Position numbers and translations under genes: made by a program
Notes under the pieces: model-generated
Told to the model about the DNA's origin: nothing
What the model saw: only the letters and a program-made list of their open reading frames with translations
Databases searched by the model: none
Assembly: GCA_964017065.1 (NCBI GenBank)
Contig: OZ024790.1
Span: 11,267,429 to 11,331,428 of the forward strand
From: Haliclona indistincta
Lineage: Eukaryota > Porifera > Demospongiae > Haplosclerida > Chalinidae
Reading direction: 5' to 3'
Length of the DNA: 64,000 nucleotides
In this document: positions 10,577 to 23,873 of the stretch, in pieces
How the letters are laid out: each line of letters begins with the position of its first letter
How positions within the stretch are numbered: the stretch's first letter is position 1

Positions 10577-13344
10577 TTCGACATCCACCCGGTTCGGAAA
10601 CTTTTGGTATCACATGTGATGCTAAAAGATTGAATCTTTGGATCACAATGTGATGCCTTGGGATTCAATTAACGTTAATTATAACGGGACTAACCCACAT
10701 TGCTGAATCGATATTGGAGATGGCTGCTGATACGAACCTAAAGGCCGATTAAAATCCACTGAAGACGAGTTAGTTCTGCGTGCTGCTGTCTGGCATTCTA
10801 TTCTACTACGAGCCAAGTGGACCAGCCTTCAGTTAAACTAAAAGGCGTTGTAACGAGGAGGAATCTCAGCTAGAACCGGCTGAATGTGCCATGATATAGC
10901 TGGCTTGCTTGTGAATTAAAGGTCCGATGAGCTCCTGCACATCTCTGAGTAGAACTGGTGAGTCTGTCAATAGGTAAAGATTGTCAGATTGTATTAAGAG
11001 TAGCACTGTTGTTGGTTTTCCTGTAAATGAGATCTAGACCACCCCTGCATGCTAGCTATAGCTCTAGCTCTCCCATTCAGCTGCTTTAATTGACAGAATT
11101 AGCTTCGTGCTTGTCTTCTTAACGCATCTAAAGCTACCTGCATGAACAGCACACTTGTAGTCACAATCTGAAAAGAAGGTTGTCTTGTACAAAAATTACT
11201 AAGAGCACTTTACCTACATACTGTAGTACCAACGAGCACACACGTGCATAGCTAGCTAGTCTCTGTTAAATTTGGGCTACTGGTGCATTGTGAATGCCGA
11301 AAAATGGGTAGAAAAATGTGAGCGGATCTGAGAAAAGGTATCACTTCGCACATGTAATTTTCGAACGCATGCATGTTTTCAACTTGCTGCCATTCATCCA
11401 AATTTGGTACCATGGCTCTAAAATTTGATACACATCCAGCAGAACGATCAAATATTATATACAAAAATTTGATTTGAGTTTCAGTAATGTTTGACCGAGT
11501 AGCAGCCATTTGAAAACAGGCGTGCGTTCAAAAATTGCAGGAGCGAAGTGACCCCTTTTCTCAAATCCGCTCACAAAATAATAATTATTCGCGCAAAATT
11601 TTTTGTGCCTTTCTCTTAACAACACGAAGAACCACTTAACGTTCTGAAGAACCTCTCAATATCCTGAAAGGTCAACTTTTCTTAGCAAAAGCTCCACTTT
11701 CTTAGCCAAAATTGAAGCAGCTTGTTTTCTCGAAAGTATTGCAGGTGTTGCAGTGAAAATAGCACATCTAGGTAGTCCTACGCGACTGTTCACGAGAATA
11801 ATCGCAAAACAACACGGCCATCTGATTTTAAATAGGACAAAATTTCCAACGGCACTCTGCACAGATTTGTATAATCTGCTAATGATAATGATGAGCGTAA
11901 TAGGCTCTCTGGTTCATATTATTGACTGTTGTTTTTTTGTGTAGCCAAGCGTCGAAATTAATCACTCTCTCTCTCTCTCAGGCTATTAATTTTGTAAAAT
12001 CAGAAAGAGGACATTTGTTATTACCAAACACCAATTTTGCTTGGAGAATGAACATCATGCAGGTTTGTCCTGCACATCTCTGAGTAGAACTGGTGAGTCT
12101 GTCAATAGGTAGAGATGGTCAGATTGTAGCACTGTTGTTGGTTTTCCTATAAATGAGATCTAGACCACCCCTGCATGCTAGCTAGCTATAGCTCTCTCCC
12201 ATTCAGCTGCTTTAATTGACAGAGAATTTGTTCCGTGCTTGTCTTGTTAACACATCCAAAGCTACCTGCATGAACAGCACACTTGTAGTCACAATTTGAA
12301 AAGAAGGTTGTCTTATACAAAAATTACCAAGCACTTTACCCGGCTGCGTACTGTAGTACCAACGAGTGCATAGCTAGCTAACCTCTATTGCACAATAGTT
12401 AAATTTGGGCTGCTGGTGCATTGTGAATGCAGCGAAATAGGTAGAAAATATTTGCGCAAAATTTTGTACCTTCCTTTTAACGACACACGTAGCTAACAGG
12501 GTTCTGAAGAACCACCCCGTCCCCTGAAAGGTCCACTTAAATTAACCAAAATTGAAGTAGCTTGTTTTCTCGAAAGTATTGCAGTGAAAATAGCACATCT
12601 AGTTAGTCCTACGCGACTGTTCACGAGAATTGTCTCAAAAAAACACGGCCATCTGATTTTTAATAAGACGATTTTTAGCGACACTCTGCACCACACGAAA
12701 AAGGACCCTCTCCGTAAATTCTTGGCTACAGCTTTGTATATTCTGCTAATAATGATGACGAGCGTAATAGGCTCTCTGGTTCATATTATTGACTGTTGTT
12801 TTTGTGTGTAGCCAAGTGTCTTAATGTTATCGAAATTAATCACTTACTCTCTCTCTCTCGCAGGCTATTAATTTTGTAAAATCAGAAAGAGGACATGTGT
12901 TATTACCAAAACACCAATTTTGTTCTAGGAGAATGAACATCATCAGGTTTGTCATAATGGTTGACAACGTGCTGCTTGATTTGATGGTGTTCTGTCCACA
13001 GGTGCAACTGAAAAAGTGATGGTCTCGCAAGTCGTAACAAGAAGATATAACTAACATACTACATAAACTAAGTAGTTAGTAGTCCCAGTCGCGACACTAG
13101 TATTTTGTTACAATTATATATTTTCTTATAATTATTAACAACAATTATTTTTATTGAAAAGTGCGTAACACACATGATCTAATTGTTACAATGGCTTGTT
13201 ACTATGAATTGTACTATCCACTAAAAATAGACTAAGTTATTATAAAAATCTTCCAGTGACCTTACAATCCGATAAAAGCAAACTGCTGATCAAGTGTAGC
13301 TTTACTGTACAGAGTAGTTTACTAGTGCTTTTAACCATTTCAAT

Positions 13345-13740
13345 GATCTTGAGACTAGTACAAATATAAAATGTAGTAAGTTGCATACTAATCTGGTAGA
13401 CTTGATTGGTAACAATGCTGTGAAAGCACTGAAATGAAGAAAATGCCACTTCAGAGTGATCTTGAGACTAATGTGCAGTGAGTTGCATACTAATCTGGTA
13501 GACTTGATGGGTAAGAATGCTGTGAAAGCAGTGAATGGAAGAAAATGCCACTCCAGAGCGATCTTGCAGTCAGTTGCATACTAATCTGGTAGACTTGATT
13601 GGTAACAATGCTGTGAAAGCACTGAAATGAAGAAAATGCCACATCAGAGTGATCTTGAGACTAAAGTGGAGTCAGTTGCATACTAATCTGGTAGACTTGA
13701 TGGGTAAGAATACCGTGAAAGCACTGAAATGAAGAAAAGG
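13345..13740. repeat. Tandem repeat, left side of foldback centre
   Basis: About four imperfect units of 91-103 bp. Each contains TTGCATACTAATCTGGTAGA (at about 13381, 13483, 13574 and 13677) followed by a GCTGTGAAAGCA-like word and AAATGCCAC. The array is mirrored at 13890-14340. Confidence 0.8.
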
Positions 13741-13889
13741 TACTTTAGTAACATTACAGCATTATATCACACAACAGATCTACTGAATTACTACACAATT
13801 TACAGCGTTTTAGTACAACAATTACAATGAGAGTGCATCTTTGTTTTCTCACACACTAGGTTCACTGAATCATTATGCAACTTACTCTC

Positions 13890-14340
13890 AAGATCACTCT
13901 GAAATGGCATTTTCTTCCTTTCAGTGTTTTCACAGCATTCTTACCCATCATGTCTACCAGATTAGTATGCAACTGACTGCACTTTAGTTTCAAGATCACT
14001 CTGATGTTGCATTTTCTTCATTTCAGTGCTTTCACAGCATTGTTACCCATCAAGTCTACCAGATTAGTACGCAACTGACTGCACTTTAGTCTCAAGATCA
14101 CTCTGATGTGGCATTTTCTTCCTTTCACTGCTTTCACTGCTTTCACAGCATTCTTAGCCATCAAGTCTACCAGATTAGTATGCAACTTACTGCACTTTAG
14201 TCTCAAGATCACTCTGATGTGGCATTTCTTCCTTTCACTGCTTTCAGAGCATTCTTACACATCAGTCTACCAGATTAGTATGCAACTTACTGAACTTCAG
14301 TCTCAAGATCACTCACTATTAAATTAATGGCATTTTCCCT
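13890..14340. repeat. Tandem repeat, right side of foldback centre (inverted)
   Basis: Four units in the opposite orientation to 13345-13740, each with TCTACCAGATTAGTA. Spacing is about 100-110 bp. Some units carry extra CTGCTTTCA-type duplications, so the two sides are not identical. Confidence 0.8.
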
Positions 14341-15598
14341 TAAAAGCACTAGTATTAAACTACAGTAAAGCTACACTTGATCAGCAGTTTCCTTTTTATC
14401 AGACTGTAAGGTCACTGGACGATTTTGCAACTGTTTACTATTATGAGGACTATTTTTAGTGGATAGTACAATTCATTGTAACAAACTATTGTAGATCATG
14501 TGTGTTACACAGAGTACATTGTTACAATAACTATTTAGTTTTTTAATCTTCTTGTTACGACTTGCCAGACCATCACTTTTTCAGTTGCACCTGTGGACAT
14601 AACACCATCAAACCAAGCAGCACGTTGTCAACCATTATGACAAACCTGATGTTCATTCTCCTATAGAACAAAATTGGTGTTTTGGTAATAACACATGTCC
14701 TCTTTCTGATTTTACAAAATTAATAGCCTGCGAGAGAGAGAGAGTAAGTGATTAATTTCGATAACATTAAGACACTTGGCTGCACACAAAAACAACAGTA
14801 AATAATATGAACCAGAGAGCCTATTACGCTCGTCATCATTATTAGCAGATTATACAAAGCTGTAGCCAAGAATTTACGGAGAGGGTCCTTTTTCGTGTGG
14901 TGCAGAGTGTCGATAAAAATTGTCTGATTAAAAATCAGATTGCCGTGTTTTTTGAGACAATTCTCGTGAACAGTCACGTAGGACTAACTAGATGTGCTAT
15001 TTTCACTGCAATACTTTCGAGAAAACAAGCTGCTTCAATTTTGGTTAATTTAAGTGGACCTTTCAGGGGACGGGGTGGTTCTTCAGAACCCTGTTAGCTA
15101 CGTGTGTCGTTAAAAGGAAGGTACAAAATTTTGCGCAAATATTTTCTACCTATTTCGCTGCATTCACAATGCACCAGCAGCCCAAATTTAACTATTGTGC
15201 AATAGAGGTTAGCTAGCTATGCACTCGTTGGTACTACAGTACGCAGCCGGGTAAAGTGCTTGGTACTTTTTGTACAAGACAACCTTCTTTTCAGATTGTG
15301 ACTACAAGTGTGCTGTTCATGCAGGTAGCTTTGGATGTGTTAACAAGACAAGCACGGAACAAATTCTCTGTCAATTAATGGGAGAGAGCTATAGCTAGCT
15401 AGCATGCAGGGGTGGTCTAGATCTCATTTATAGGAAAACCAACAACAGTGCTACAATCTGACCATCTCTACCTATTGACAGACTCACCAGTTCTACTCAG
15501 AGATGTGCAGGACAAACCTGCATGATGTTCATTCTCCAAGCAAAATTGGTGTTTGGTAATAAAAAATGTCCTCTTTCTGATTTTACAAAATTAATAGC

Positions 15599-15717
<119 letters not shown>

Positions 15718-17103
15718 TGATTAATTTCGACGCTTGGCTACACAAAAAAAAACAGTCAATAATATGAACCAGAGAGCCTATTACGCTCATCATTATCATT
15801 AGCAGATTATACAAATCTGTGCAGAGTGCCGCTAGAAATTTTGTCCTATTTAAAATCAGATGGCCGTGTTGTTTTGCGATAATTCTCGTGAACAGTCGCG
15901 TAGGACTACCTAGATGTGCTATTTTCACTGCAACACCTGCAATACTTTCGAGAAAACAAGCTGCTTCAATTTTGGCTAAGAAAGTGGAGCTTTTGCTAAG
16001 AAAAGTTGACCTTTCAGGATATTGAGAGGTTCTTCAGAACGTTAAGTGGTTCTTTGTGTTGTTAAGAGAAAGGCACAAAAAATTTTGCGCGAATAATTAT
16101 TATTTTGTGAGCGGATTTGAGAAAAGGGGTCACTTCGCTCCTGCAATTTTTGAACGCACGCCTGTTTTCAAATGGCTGCTACTCGGTCAAACATTACTGA
16201 AACTCAAATGAAATTTTTGTATATAATATTTGATCGTTCTGCTGGATGTGTATCAAATTTTAGAGCCATGGTACCAAATTTGGATGAATGGCAGCAAGTT
16301 GAAAACATGCATGCGTTCGAAAATTACATGTGCGAAGTGATACCTTTTCTCAGATCCGCTCACATTTTTCTACCCATTTTTCGGCATTCACAATGCACCA
16401 GTAGCCCAAATTTAACAGAGGCTAGCTAGCTATGCACGTGTGTGCTCGTTGGTACTACAGTATGTAGGTAAAGTACTCTTAGTAATTTTTGTACAAGACA
16501 ACCTTCTTTTCAGATTGTGACTACAAGTGTGCTGTTCATGCAGGTAGCTTTAGATGCTTTAAGAAGACAAGCACGAAGCTAATTCTGTCAATTAAAGCAG
16601 CTGAATGGGAGAGCTAGAGCTATAGCTAGCATGCAGGGGTGATCTAGATCTCATTTACAGGAAAACCAACAACAGTGCTACTCTTAATACAATCTGACAA
16701 TCTTTACCTATTGACAGACTCACCAGTTCTACTCAGAGATGTGCAGGAGCTCATCGGACCTTTAATTCACAAGCAAGCCAGCTATATCATGGCACATTCA
16801 GCCGGTTCTAGCTGAGATTCCTCCTCGTTACAACGCCTTTTAGTTTAACTGAAGGCTGGTCCACTTGGCTCGTAGTAGAATAGAATGCCAGACAGCAGAA
16901 CTAACTCGTCTTCAGTGGATTTTAATCGGCCTTTAGGTTCGTATCAGCAGCCATCTCCAATATCGATTCAGCAATGTGGGTTAGTCCTCGGTTAGTCCCG
17001 TTATAATTAACGTTAATTGAATCCCAAGGCATCACATTGTGATCCAAAGATTCAATCTTTTAGCATCACATGTGATACCAAAAGTTTCCGAACCGGGTGG
17101 ATG

Positions 17104-17336
17104 TCGACAAGTGTTGTAGAAGGTGTGGCTGAAACATGCCCCGCCCATAACACGATCAGCTGATTGGCGGGAAATTTAAATTCAGAGAAGTCAGATAGCT
17201 TGCATTTTTTTTGCTGCAGAGAATCGACCGAGAGCAAACTAGACTGGAAGTACCTTTCTTAGACAAGTCAGCAAGTTGAACGAACTTTCGCCTCGTGACG
17301 ACACAGCGACTCAAGGAGGAGACTACCTCGACTGAT
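17104..17336 (+). promoter_or_regulatory. Orphan PIGW/REX1BD divergent promoter with truncated REX1BD start
   Basis: Homologous to 52019-52290. It keeps the GC box (GCCCCGCCC near 17138-17147) and the E2F-like TTGGCGGGAAA at 17164-17174. The first REX1BD codons remain as GAGGAGACTACCTCGACTGA-like sequence, and the homology then stops at an abrupt join with antisense ROCO sequence. The foldback element has cut it off from PIGW-1 on its left. Confidence 0.75.
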
Positions 17337-17556
17337 AAGAAATCACTGCAAGCTGGTTACTCCTCACAAGAGAATACGGTTCAAAGTACAGCAGCTCATC
17401 GATATGACATTGAGAAGCAGCAACTTGTGTCTCTTGGACTGTTCTAAGGACATATTGTACATTAGGCTTGTTAGCAGTTTTCAGAGCTTGAAGAACATTC
17501 TTGAAACTATACATCTTCACTTGATCAGAAAAGTTGACTGGGTGAGGCAGACAGTT
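17337..17556 (-). pseudogene. ROCO fragment (COR-to-Death linker)
   Basis: Minus-strand translation gives residues matching ROCO-2 just before its Death domain, for example CLPHPVNFSDQVKMYSFKNV and ASQCHIDELLYFEPYS. The sequence is closer to ROCO-2 than to ROCO-1 or ROCO-3. It has no start, GTPase or Death domain. An equivalent fragment sits at 35160-35370. Confidence 0.8.
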
Positions 17557-18461
17557 TTCATTTTGTTCTTCCTCTCCAGTAAACTGCTGTCTTCTTACCA
17601 TGTGATATTATACCAGACGCTGATCGTCTCAATTTCTTTCTCTCCGCTTTGTGTTCATAATGACTAGCTGATGATTCTTCTACTCTCTATCATTATAAAA
17701 AAATAATCTTGTACAATAATGATTTAGATAGTGTCTTGAGAACTACACTATACTCTATACTCATATACTCATATAACTATACTCATTATGAGTTAATTGA
17801 GCATAATAATGCTCATTGTAGAAGGAGACATATCCATGGTTGATTTTTTGCATGCTTGATAAAAACTTCTTCACTCAACAAGTCATGCAACAATTTTTTT
17901 AGGATAATAAAAAGGAATATCGAAATTAAGCATTTGTAAAGTAAGACTCAAGTATCAAACAGTAGTGGTTCTCTTGCTACAGCACTGGAGAGGAAGACTC
18001 ATTCTCTTCATGAGGATGGGGAAACTCCAGTAAAAATGTAGTATACTAAATGCTGATTGTCTCAATCTCTTTCTTTGTGACTAGAAGATGGTTTATTTCT
18101 CTCATTTTTTAGGAAACAAGCTTGCACAGATGGAGCCTTAATAACGTCATTTATGCACTATTTGTATTTTAGGCAAGGTATGACTCATTCTTGGTTTGTA
18201 ACTGCAGTATGAGATAGTACAGCATACTCCCTCAAGACTCATATCCATAACTTTTTATGCTTGAAAAAACTTTTCACTACAATACAACGAATTTATATTT
18301 AAAACATGCACATGCCTATTAAAACAATAATGTAACAGAACAGAATACAAAAACGAACTAAGCTATAAAAAAAGAACTAGAAAATAAACAAAGACAAATT
18401 AATATGAACAAACAAAAGCTCAGGTAACGGAATAGAAAATCACTGCATTATGGATGTGAGT
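17557..18461. other. Intergenic spacer with BH 3'-end fragment
   Basis: No intact gene. At 17949-18033 a minus-strand fragment repeats the last codons and stop region of BH (compare 18464-18548), then degenerates. A copy of the roughly 65-bp recurring element lies at about 18172-18233. The remainder is AT-rich unique-looking sequence. The same layout recurs at 35371-36293. Confidence 0.65.
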
Positions 18462-21400
18462 TCAAGTATCAGACAGTAGTGGTTCTCTTGCTAACAGCAC
18501 TGGAGAGGAAGACTCATTCTCGTCACGAGGATATGGAAACTCCAGTACAAACTGATGCTGTCCTCTACGTGAGCCATACACTATTGATGGTGGTGATCCT
18601 GGAGGAGGTCTGTCCTCTTCATCGTCCTCATCTACTTCCACCTGAGGCACTTCTATATACTCTGGTCTATCTCTGAACCCTAGCCTTCTCTTGATCTTCT
18701 TGAGGTCAAAGTTCCACCAGAGATGCATTGCCATGGTGACAAGACAGACAAAAAAGGACAGACAAACAGAGACAATGGTTGCTCTTTGATAATCTGCTGA
18801 TCCAAGTGAAGCAGTAACCAGACCAACAGTGCTCAGGAGAAATATGTTGAGAAGATAAAATACTTCAAGTAAGTTAAGATATGTTTTTGTATACACACCT
18901 TTCGTGAAAGACCAAAATGTTAAAATACCCACTACACAAGAGGTGATGATGCAAGCATTGACAACAGCCAATCCTCCTAAAGTGAAGGAGAATGCCACAG
19001 TGAGACTTAGTCGTACCATCAGAGTCAATCCTGTCCAGAATCTATATTTGTCTTTGTAAGTCCATAAGCATCTAACAGTGGCTTGAACTTAGCCACAGGA
19101 TTCCACCTGTGCTGTGGGATACACTTGTGACTGTATCTCTCCAGCAGAGGAGCACACAACACTAAAACAGGATAAGCAAGTCCAACAATCAGGAAACTAC
19201 ATGAGACAAGTACTAGAGTAAGGTGTTTACCAGTACCATACTCGATGTTTCCATCTACACTCCACACTGTCAATAAACTGTCATTGCATCGCAGCTGAGA
19301 CATGGAAAGAGCATTAGTGACTGTGAGTAGGATTTTAGTGTAGGACATGAGAAACAGTGTAGCTAGTGCTGGGACAGCATGAGAGCCACACAACCTGCAA
19401 AGCCACACAGAGTAGCGACAGCCCACAATAATACCTCCCATGAGGAGGAACAGGTAAGCAGGAAAGACAAACTGTAGCCAAGTGTTCCAGTAGCCATCCA
19501 GTCCATCAAACAAGCACACTTCAATACCCAAGTCAAGGTTCAGCCATGAGATGAACTGGCTCACCACTGGAATACTACCATTTGGGAAGAAGAAACCTTC
19601 ATTGAGCTTCACCATATATTAGCATAGAATAGTAGTCCATTGATAGTTCCAACAGAGACACTCAAGTTGAGGAACATCAACACAGCCACCAACACTATGC
19701 CAGCGATGGCAACCACTGGAAACAAGAAAAGATACCAATTAGAGCAAGTTCCACAGTTGTTGGATCCCAGTATGATACTAAGGTGAGACTGGCATTGTCC
19801 ACAGAGTATACCTGTTCTATTGGCCACACACTGACGATCAGGTGCCATGATGTCAAATGAGACATTGGATTGATTGCAGTAGTCAAAAGGACAATAAGTA
19901 GTACCTGTTATACACTGAGTGTTGTTGATGTAGCCAAACCAACCGTTGCCTGATCTCATGAAGTTGAAAGGTGTGGCTGACAAATTGCATTGGACATGGC
20001 TAGTTTCCAAAAATTGTTCACATTGACATTGTCCTTTAATCTCAGTGAAACCAATTGGACATTCTAAAATGTCCACTCCAATAGACACACCCCAGTCTGG
20101 TAGTCCACCATCTACTCTGATATCAACCAGTACTGTTGTTGAGGATGTGTTCTGCAGGAGAATGTGGAGCTGGAAACATTCAGTGGTTTCATTTTGTCCA
20201 TAATATCGAACTAGTCTTGCATGTTGAGCGGTGACCTTCACAACACCAGGACTTGTACCACCATAGTATCCTACTGTTGCTATTGATGTGTTGATCTCTA
20301 GTCCTGGATATGTTTGTATGTGGTGGGTCCTATCAGAGCAGTCTTGTAAGTTAGTGGTGGTGTTACAGAAGCAGACCATGATGGGGTCAGAGGACATGGA
20401 GGAGAGTCTGTCAGTTTTACTGAAATGAAAGTACTTCATGAGAGGAGTGTCAAAGTACCATGAGGTTTCATTGGGATGTCCTACATGTGATATATGTTTT
20501 ACATGATTTACCTGCCCATCATCATAAGATACATCACAATCCATCAGTGTAGCACCATACATATCACTCCCTCCTTCCCCTGCTCTGTTTCCTGAGAAGT
20601 GGATCTCTGCAGGACAACGATCTGTTCCAAAATTGATAAGAAAATAAAAAGTACAATGTGAATATGGCAGTTTTGAATTGAATAGTGGGTTCATCACAAG
20701 AATTGCTCCGCCATGTTTTTCAGCAGTGTTGTTGTACAGCAACAACTCACCACTGACTGTAATTCTGTAATTGTTCATGAGTACAATACCAGCTCCCTGT
20801 GTGTTTCTGTTGTTCTGTATTACATTGCGACCAATAAAAACTAATCCTTTAGTGTTCTTCACAAGAACGATTCCAGTCACGTTATTATCAGATATTGAAC
20901 AGTTACTAATAATACTGCAATCATCATTACTATAGCTGTCCCATGGACATTGTCCTGTTACAGAAACACTGTTATCATTTTTATGAACCATGATAACCGA
21001 CTGATTTCCTGAGTTGTTTGAGAATGTGCAATTATTGATAAAGTATTCTACAGTACTCACAAGTAAAATTGCTGTCCCACTTTGACTTCTCTCAATAATA
21101 CAGTTGTCCATTCTCAATGATTGCAAATAAACAGAAATAACAAAACCTTGAAGATGACCACCAACAAACACGCCACTTCCAATTTGCTTAGTAAGTCTCA
21201 TTCTAGTGTTGTTAAAAATGACTCTAGTGCAACAGCCCTTGATACTCACTCCATTTGTCGATGGTGTTTCTGTGTGTGTGATAGTTGAGTTCAGTATAGA
21301 CAATGATGAGTCGCGTGAGTTGGAGCTTAGGAAATTAATCTCACTAGTTCCAAAACCTTCATTTTCCACCAAGTCTGTGTTCTCAATTGTGATTACTACT

Positions 21401-22356
21401 CGAATAGTGTCAACAAAGAAATACATACCTCCTGTACCTCCTGTTTTGTCTGGTCCTGTATGTCCTATATCATCGAATTCATAAGAAGCATGTCCATGAA
21501 AGAAAAGACAGTTGATTATAGTAAGTGACACATAACCATTACCAGTCATAATTGCATGCAAACCAGCTCCAGAATGTATAAAACTATCAAATACTTCGTT
21601 ATATGAGAGCACTAGATGACTCAGTAGTACTCTTACTGAAGAGTTTTCTAGCATAAAAGATATACCTCCACCACCACTACAATTGGTCATATTAGAGTGT
21701 GATAGCTCTAGTGTGTAGCCTGTGTTGCTGTACTGAGTATCATAGACAATGCCTACTCCATTACCATGCATATGCCTATCGCGATAAAAGTTATGATAGT
21801 AGGAGCAGTTGGTGATTAGAACATTGATACAGTTACGGACAAATAGTCCACATCCTGTCATGTGTTGGATTGAATTCTTGAGATAGAAAAGATTCACGAC
21901 AGTATCAAAGTACATTGCTGTGACAGTGTATTCATTAAATTGTTCTCCACAGTTGACTACTGTGAGACCTTCAACAGTGATGCTATGAGTGGTATTAAAG
22001 TAGAACCCTCCTCTCCCTCTGGTGCAGTTGATAATGACAGTAGACTGCATCACAGTCTCCTCAGCTCCTGCTACCGGCCACTGACCTTGTCCCTTCAGAG
22101 TCAGGTTGGTGACATTACTGACATGTACAAGATCCTCTCTGTTAAAGCTGTGTTCTCCTTCCAAGAAGATGATGGTGGTGTCAGAGGTGAAGAAAGAGTC
22201 CGGCTGGGAGATGTAGTAGGAGAGGTTGTGGCATATCTGGTGTTGAGGACATGACTGCTCAGCATCATCAGCTGTGACATAGTAGACATCAGTGGTTGTG
22301 AAAGCAGTGAGAGGTATAGCCAACAACAGCAGCAACACTAGTAGTGCAGCAGCCAT
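18462..22356 (-). pseudogene. BH-B: beta-helix multi-pass membrane protein, two frameshifts
   Basis: The frame opens with the family signal peptide at 22356 and reads the whole ectodomain for 915 residues, through the first membrane helix, before shifting near 19612. There the run CATATATTAG has two extra bases relative to BH-C. The second frame (19615-19025) covers the middle helices and shifts again near 19055-19062, where four bases are missing between GTAAG and CCATAAG. The last segment (19028-18462) holds the remaining helices and the acidic, Pro-rich tail. The shifts do not compensate. As the gene stands, a secreted or single-pass ectodomain could still be made. The 5' promoter is conserved. 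Confidence 0.85.
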
Positions 22357-23873
22357 CAGCTAGTTAGTAGTCCTGTGCTATCAGAGTGTGGAACGCAAGT
22401 TGTCAATTGGGTCTCAGTGAACACTGAGAAAGGTTTGCTTTTATAATGCTGGATTGCTCTGTGATGCAAGTTAAATTGCAGCTTGTTTAAATGCACCATC
22501 TGTTGTTGACTGTACAATATCAGTATAGCTACAACTTACCATGTTTTTCACACACAGGGGATACATTACATATTAATGGATTTTGGTGGAACCACTCTAA
22601 TTGAGACCCACACAGAGTGTCTAGTTAGATCTTGTAGCTATTATGCATGGTGGATGCATTAGTGACTAATGTACAAACCCTTTTTGGGATCACATGTGTA
22701 GTGTCTGGTTCCGTCCTGTCTAGTCATTGTTTTATCTTGTTCATGTCATGTAACTCATTGTGACTCACTCTGTGTATAAATTCACTGTAATGCTGTGTGT
22801 GCTTGTTGTCAGTTCGGATCCAAGATAATTGTGGTTGTCACTGCCTGTGATAGCTAATACAGTTAGTTAGATCTTGTAGCTATTATGCATGGTGGATGCA
22901 TTAGTGACTAATGAACAAACTTGCCCTGCTCTGTTTTTTGAGAACTAGAAGCTACATAAAAATTCATGATAATAAAGTGAATTGAATAATGTGTGTATCA
23001 CAAGAATTTCTCAGCCATGTTTCTCAGCAGTGTTGTTGTACAGCAGCAATTCCCCACTAGCTCGCAGTATTAGCTAGCTAGCTAGATATATTAGCTAGCT
23101 AGCTGGATTGCTCTCACAAATGTTGTGATGCTAGTTTAAGTTGTAGCTAGTTTAAATGCACCATCTGTTGTTGACTGTACAATAATCTGAATAGCTATAA
23201 GTGCAGTACATATTAATGGATTATGGTTTATAGTAGAACCACTCTAGTCTGGACACACTAATTGAGACCCACACAGAGTGTCATGTAGCTATGCTTTAGT
23301 GACTAATGCACTAAACATCTGTTTTGGATCACATGCAGTGACCACAATAATATTGGTGTCCTTATTTTAGAGGTACCCACACAGTAAGGTAAATCATTGC
23401 TGTGGAGGATCAGAACCTGTTTATCAAAACCTTATAACTTTGCAAGGACTAATGTTAGCATGAAGTAATGTTGATGATTGACTAGCATACTTGTTGAGAA
23501 AGTGTCACATGCACTGAATGTGGGAGGGAGGGAGAGAGGGAGGGAGGGAGACAGACATTTACTTAATAACGTCATTTATGCACTATTTCTATTGTAGGCA
23601 AGGTATGGGTCATTCTTGGTTTGTAACTGCAGTATGAGTTAGTACAGCATACTCCCTCTGATATCCATAACTTTTTATATGCTTGGTAAAACTTTTTCAC
23701 TACAATACAACAAATTGTTATTTATAATTAAAACATGTACCTGCCTATTAAAAACAATAATGTAACAGAACAAAATACAAAAAGAACTAAGCTATACAGA
23801 AAAAAATACACAAAGACAAATTAATTATGAACAAACAAAAGCTCAGAAAAATCACTGCATTATGCAAGTGAGT
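22357..23873. other. Intergenic spacer between BH-B and BH-C
   Basis: Homologous to the other BH upstream spacers. It differs by about 180 bp of extra sequence near 22690-22860, flanked by a repeated block (AGATCTTGTAGCTATTATGC at both about 22627 and 22869). The extra DNA starts TGTAGTG, contains GTATAAA and ends AATACA, so it could be a small LTR-like remnant. Also present: a BH relic (about 22925-23060), a GCTA repeat (about 23060-23102), a GGGA-rich run (about 23520-23552) and a recurring 65-bp element (about 23597-23660). Confidence 0.55.
22413..22445 (-). promoter_or_regulatory. BH-B core promoter: TATA box and perfect palindrome
   Basis: TATAAAA on the minus strand at 22439-22445, 83 bp upstream of the ATG, with a perfect CTCAGTG-AA-CACTGAG palindrome at 22413-22428. 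The spacing matches the other BH copies. Confidence 0.6.

Noticed and set aside
11252..11509. 85-residue ORF, conserved at 16172-16429
   Set aside because: Conservation follows from the palindrome itself. No domain, and the protein-level differences are not obviously silent.
13345..14340. Regular repeats resembling a CRISPR array
   Set aside because: Units of about 100 bp with no distinct spacers, mirrored around a palindrome in eukaryotic DNA.
17052..17237. Conserved minus-strand ORFs over the PIGW/REX1BD promoter (also 34877-35149 and 52084-52317)
   Set aside because: The shared reading frame comes from duplication of promoter DNA; frames end at different places and overlap 5' ends of known genes.
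18462..22356. BH-B as a spliced gene with small introns at the frame breaks
   Set aside because: The differences from BH-C are 2 and 4 bp indels with no room for introns; BH-C is intron-less.
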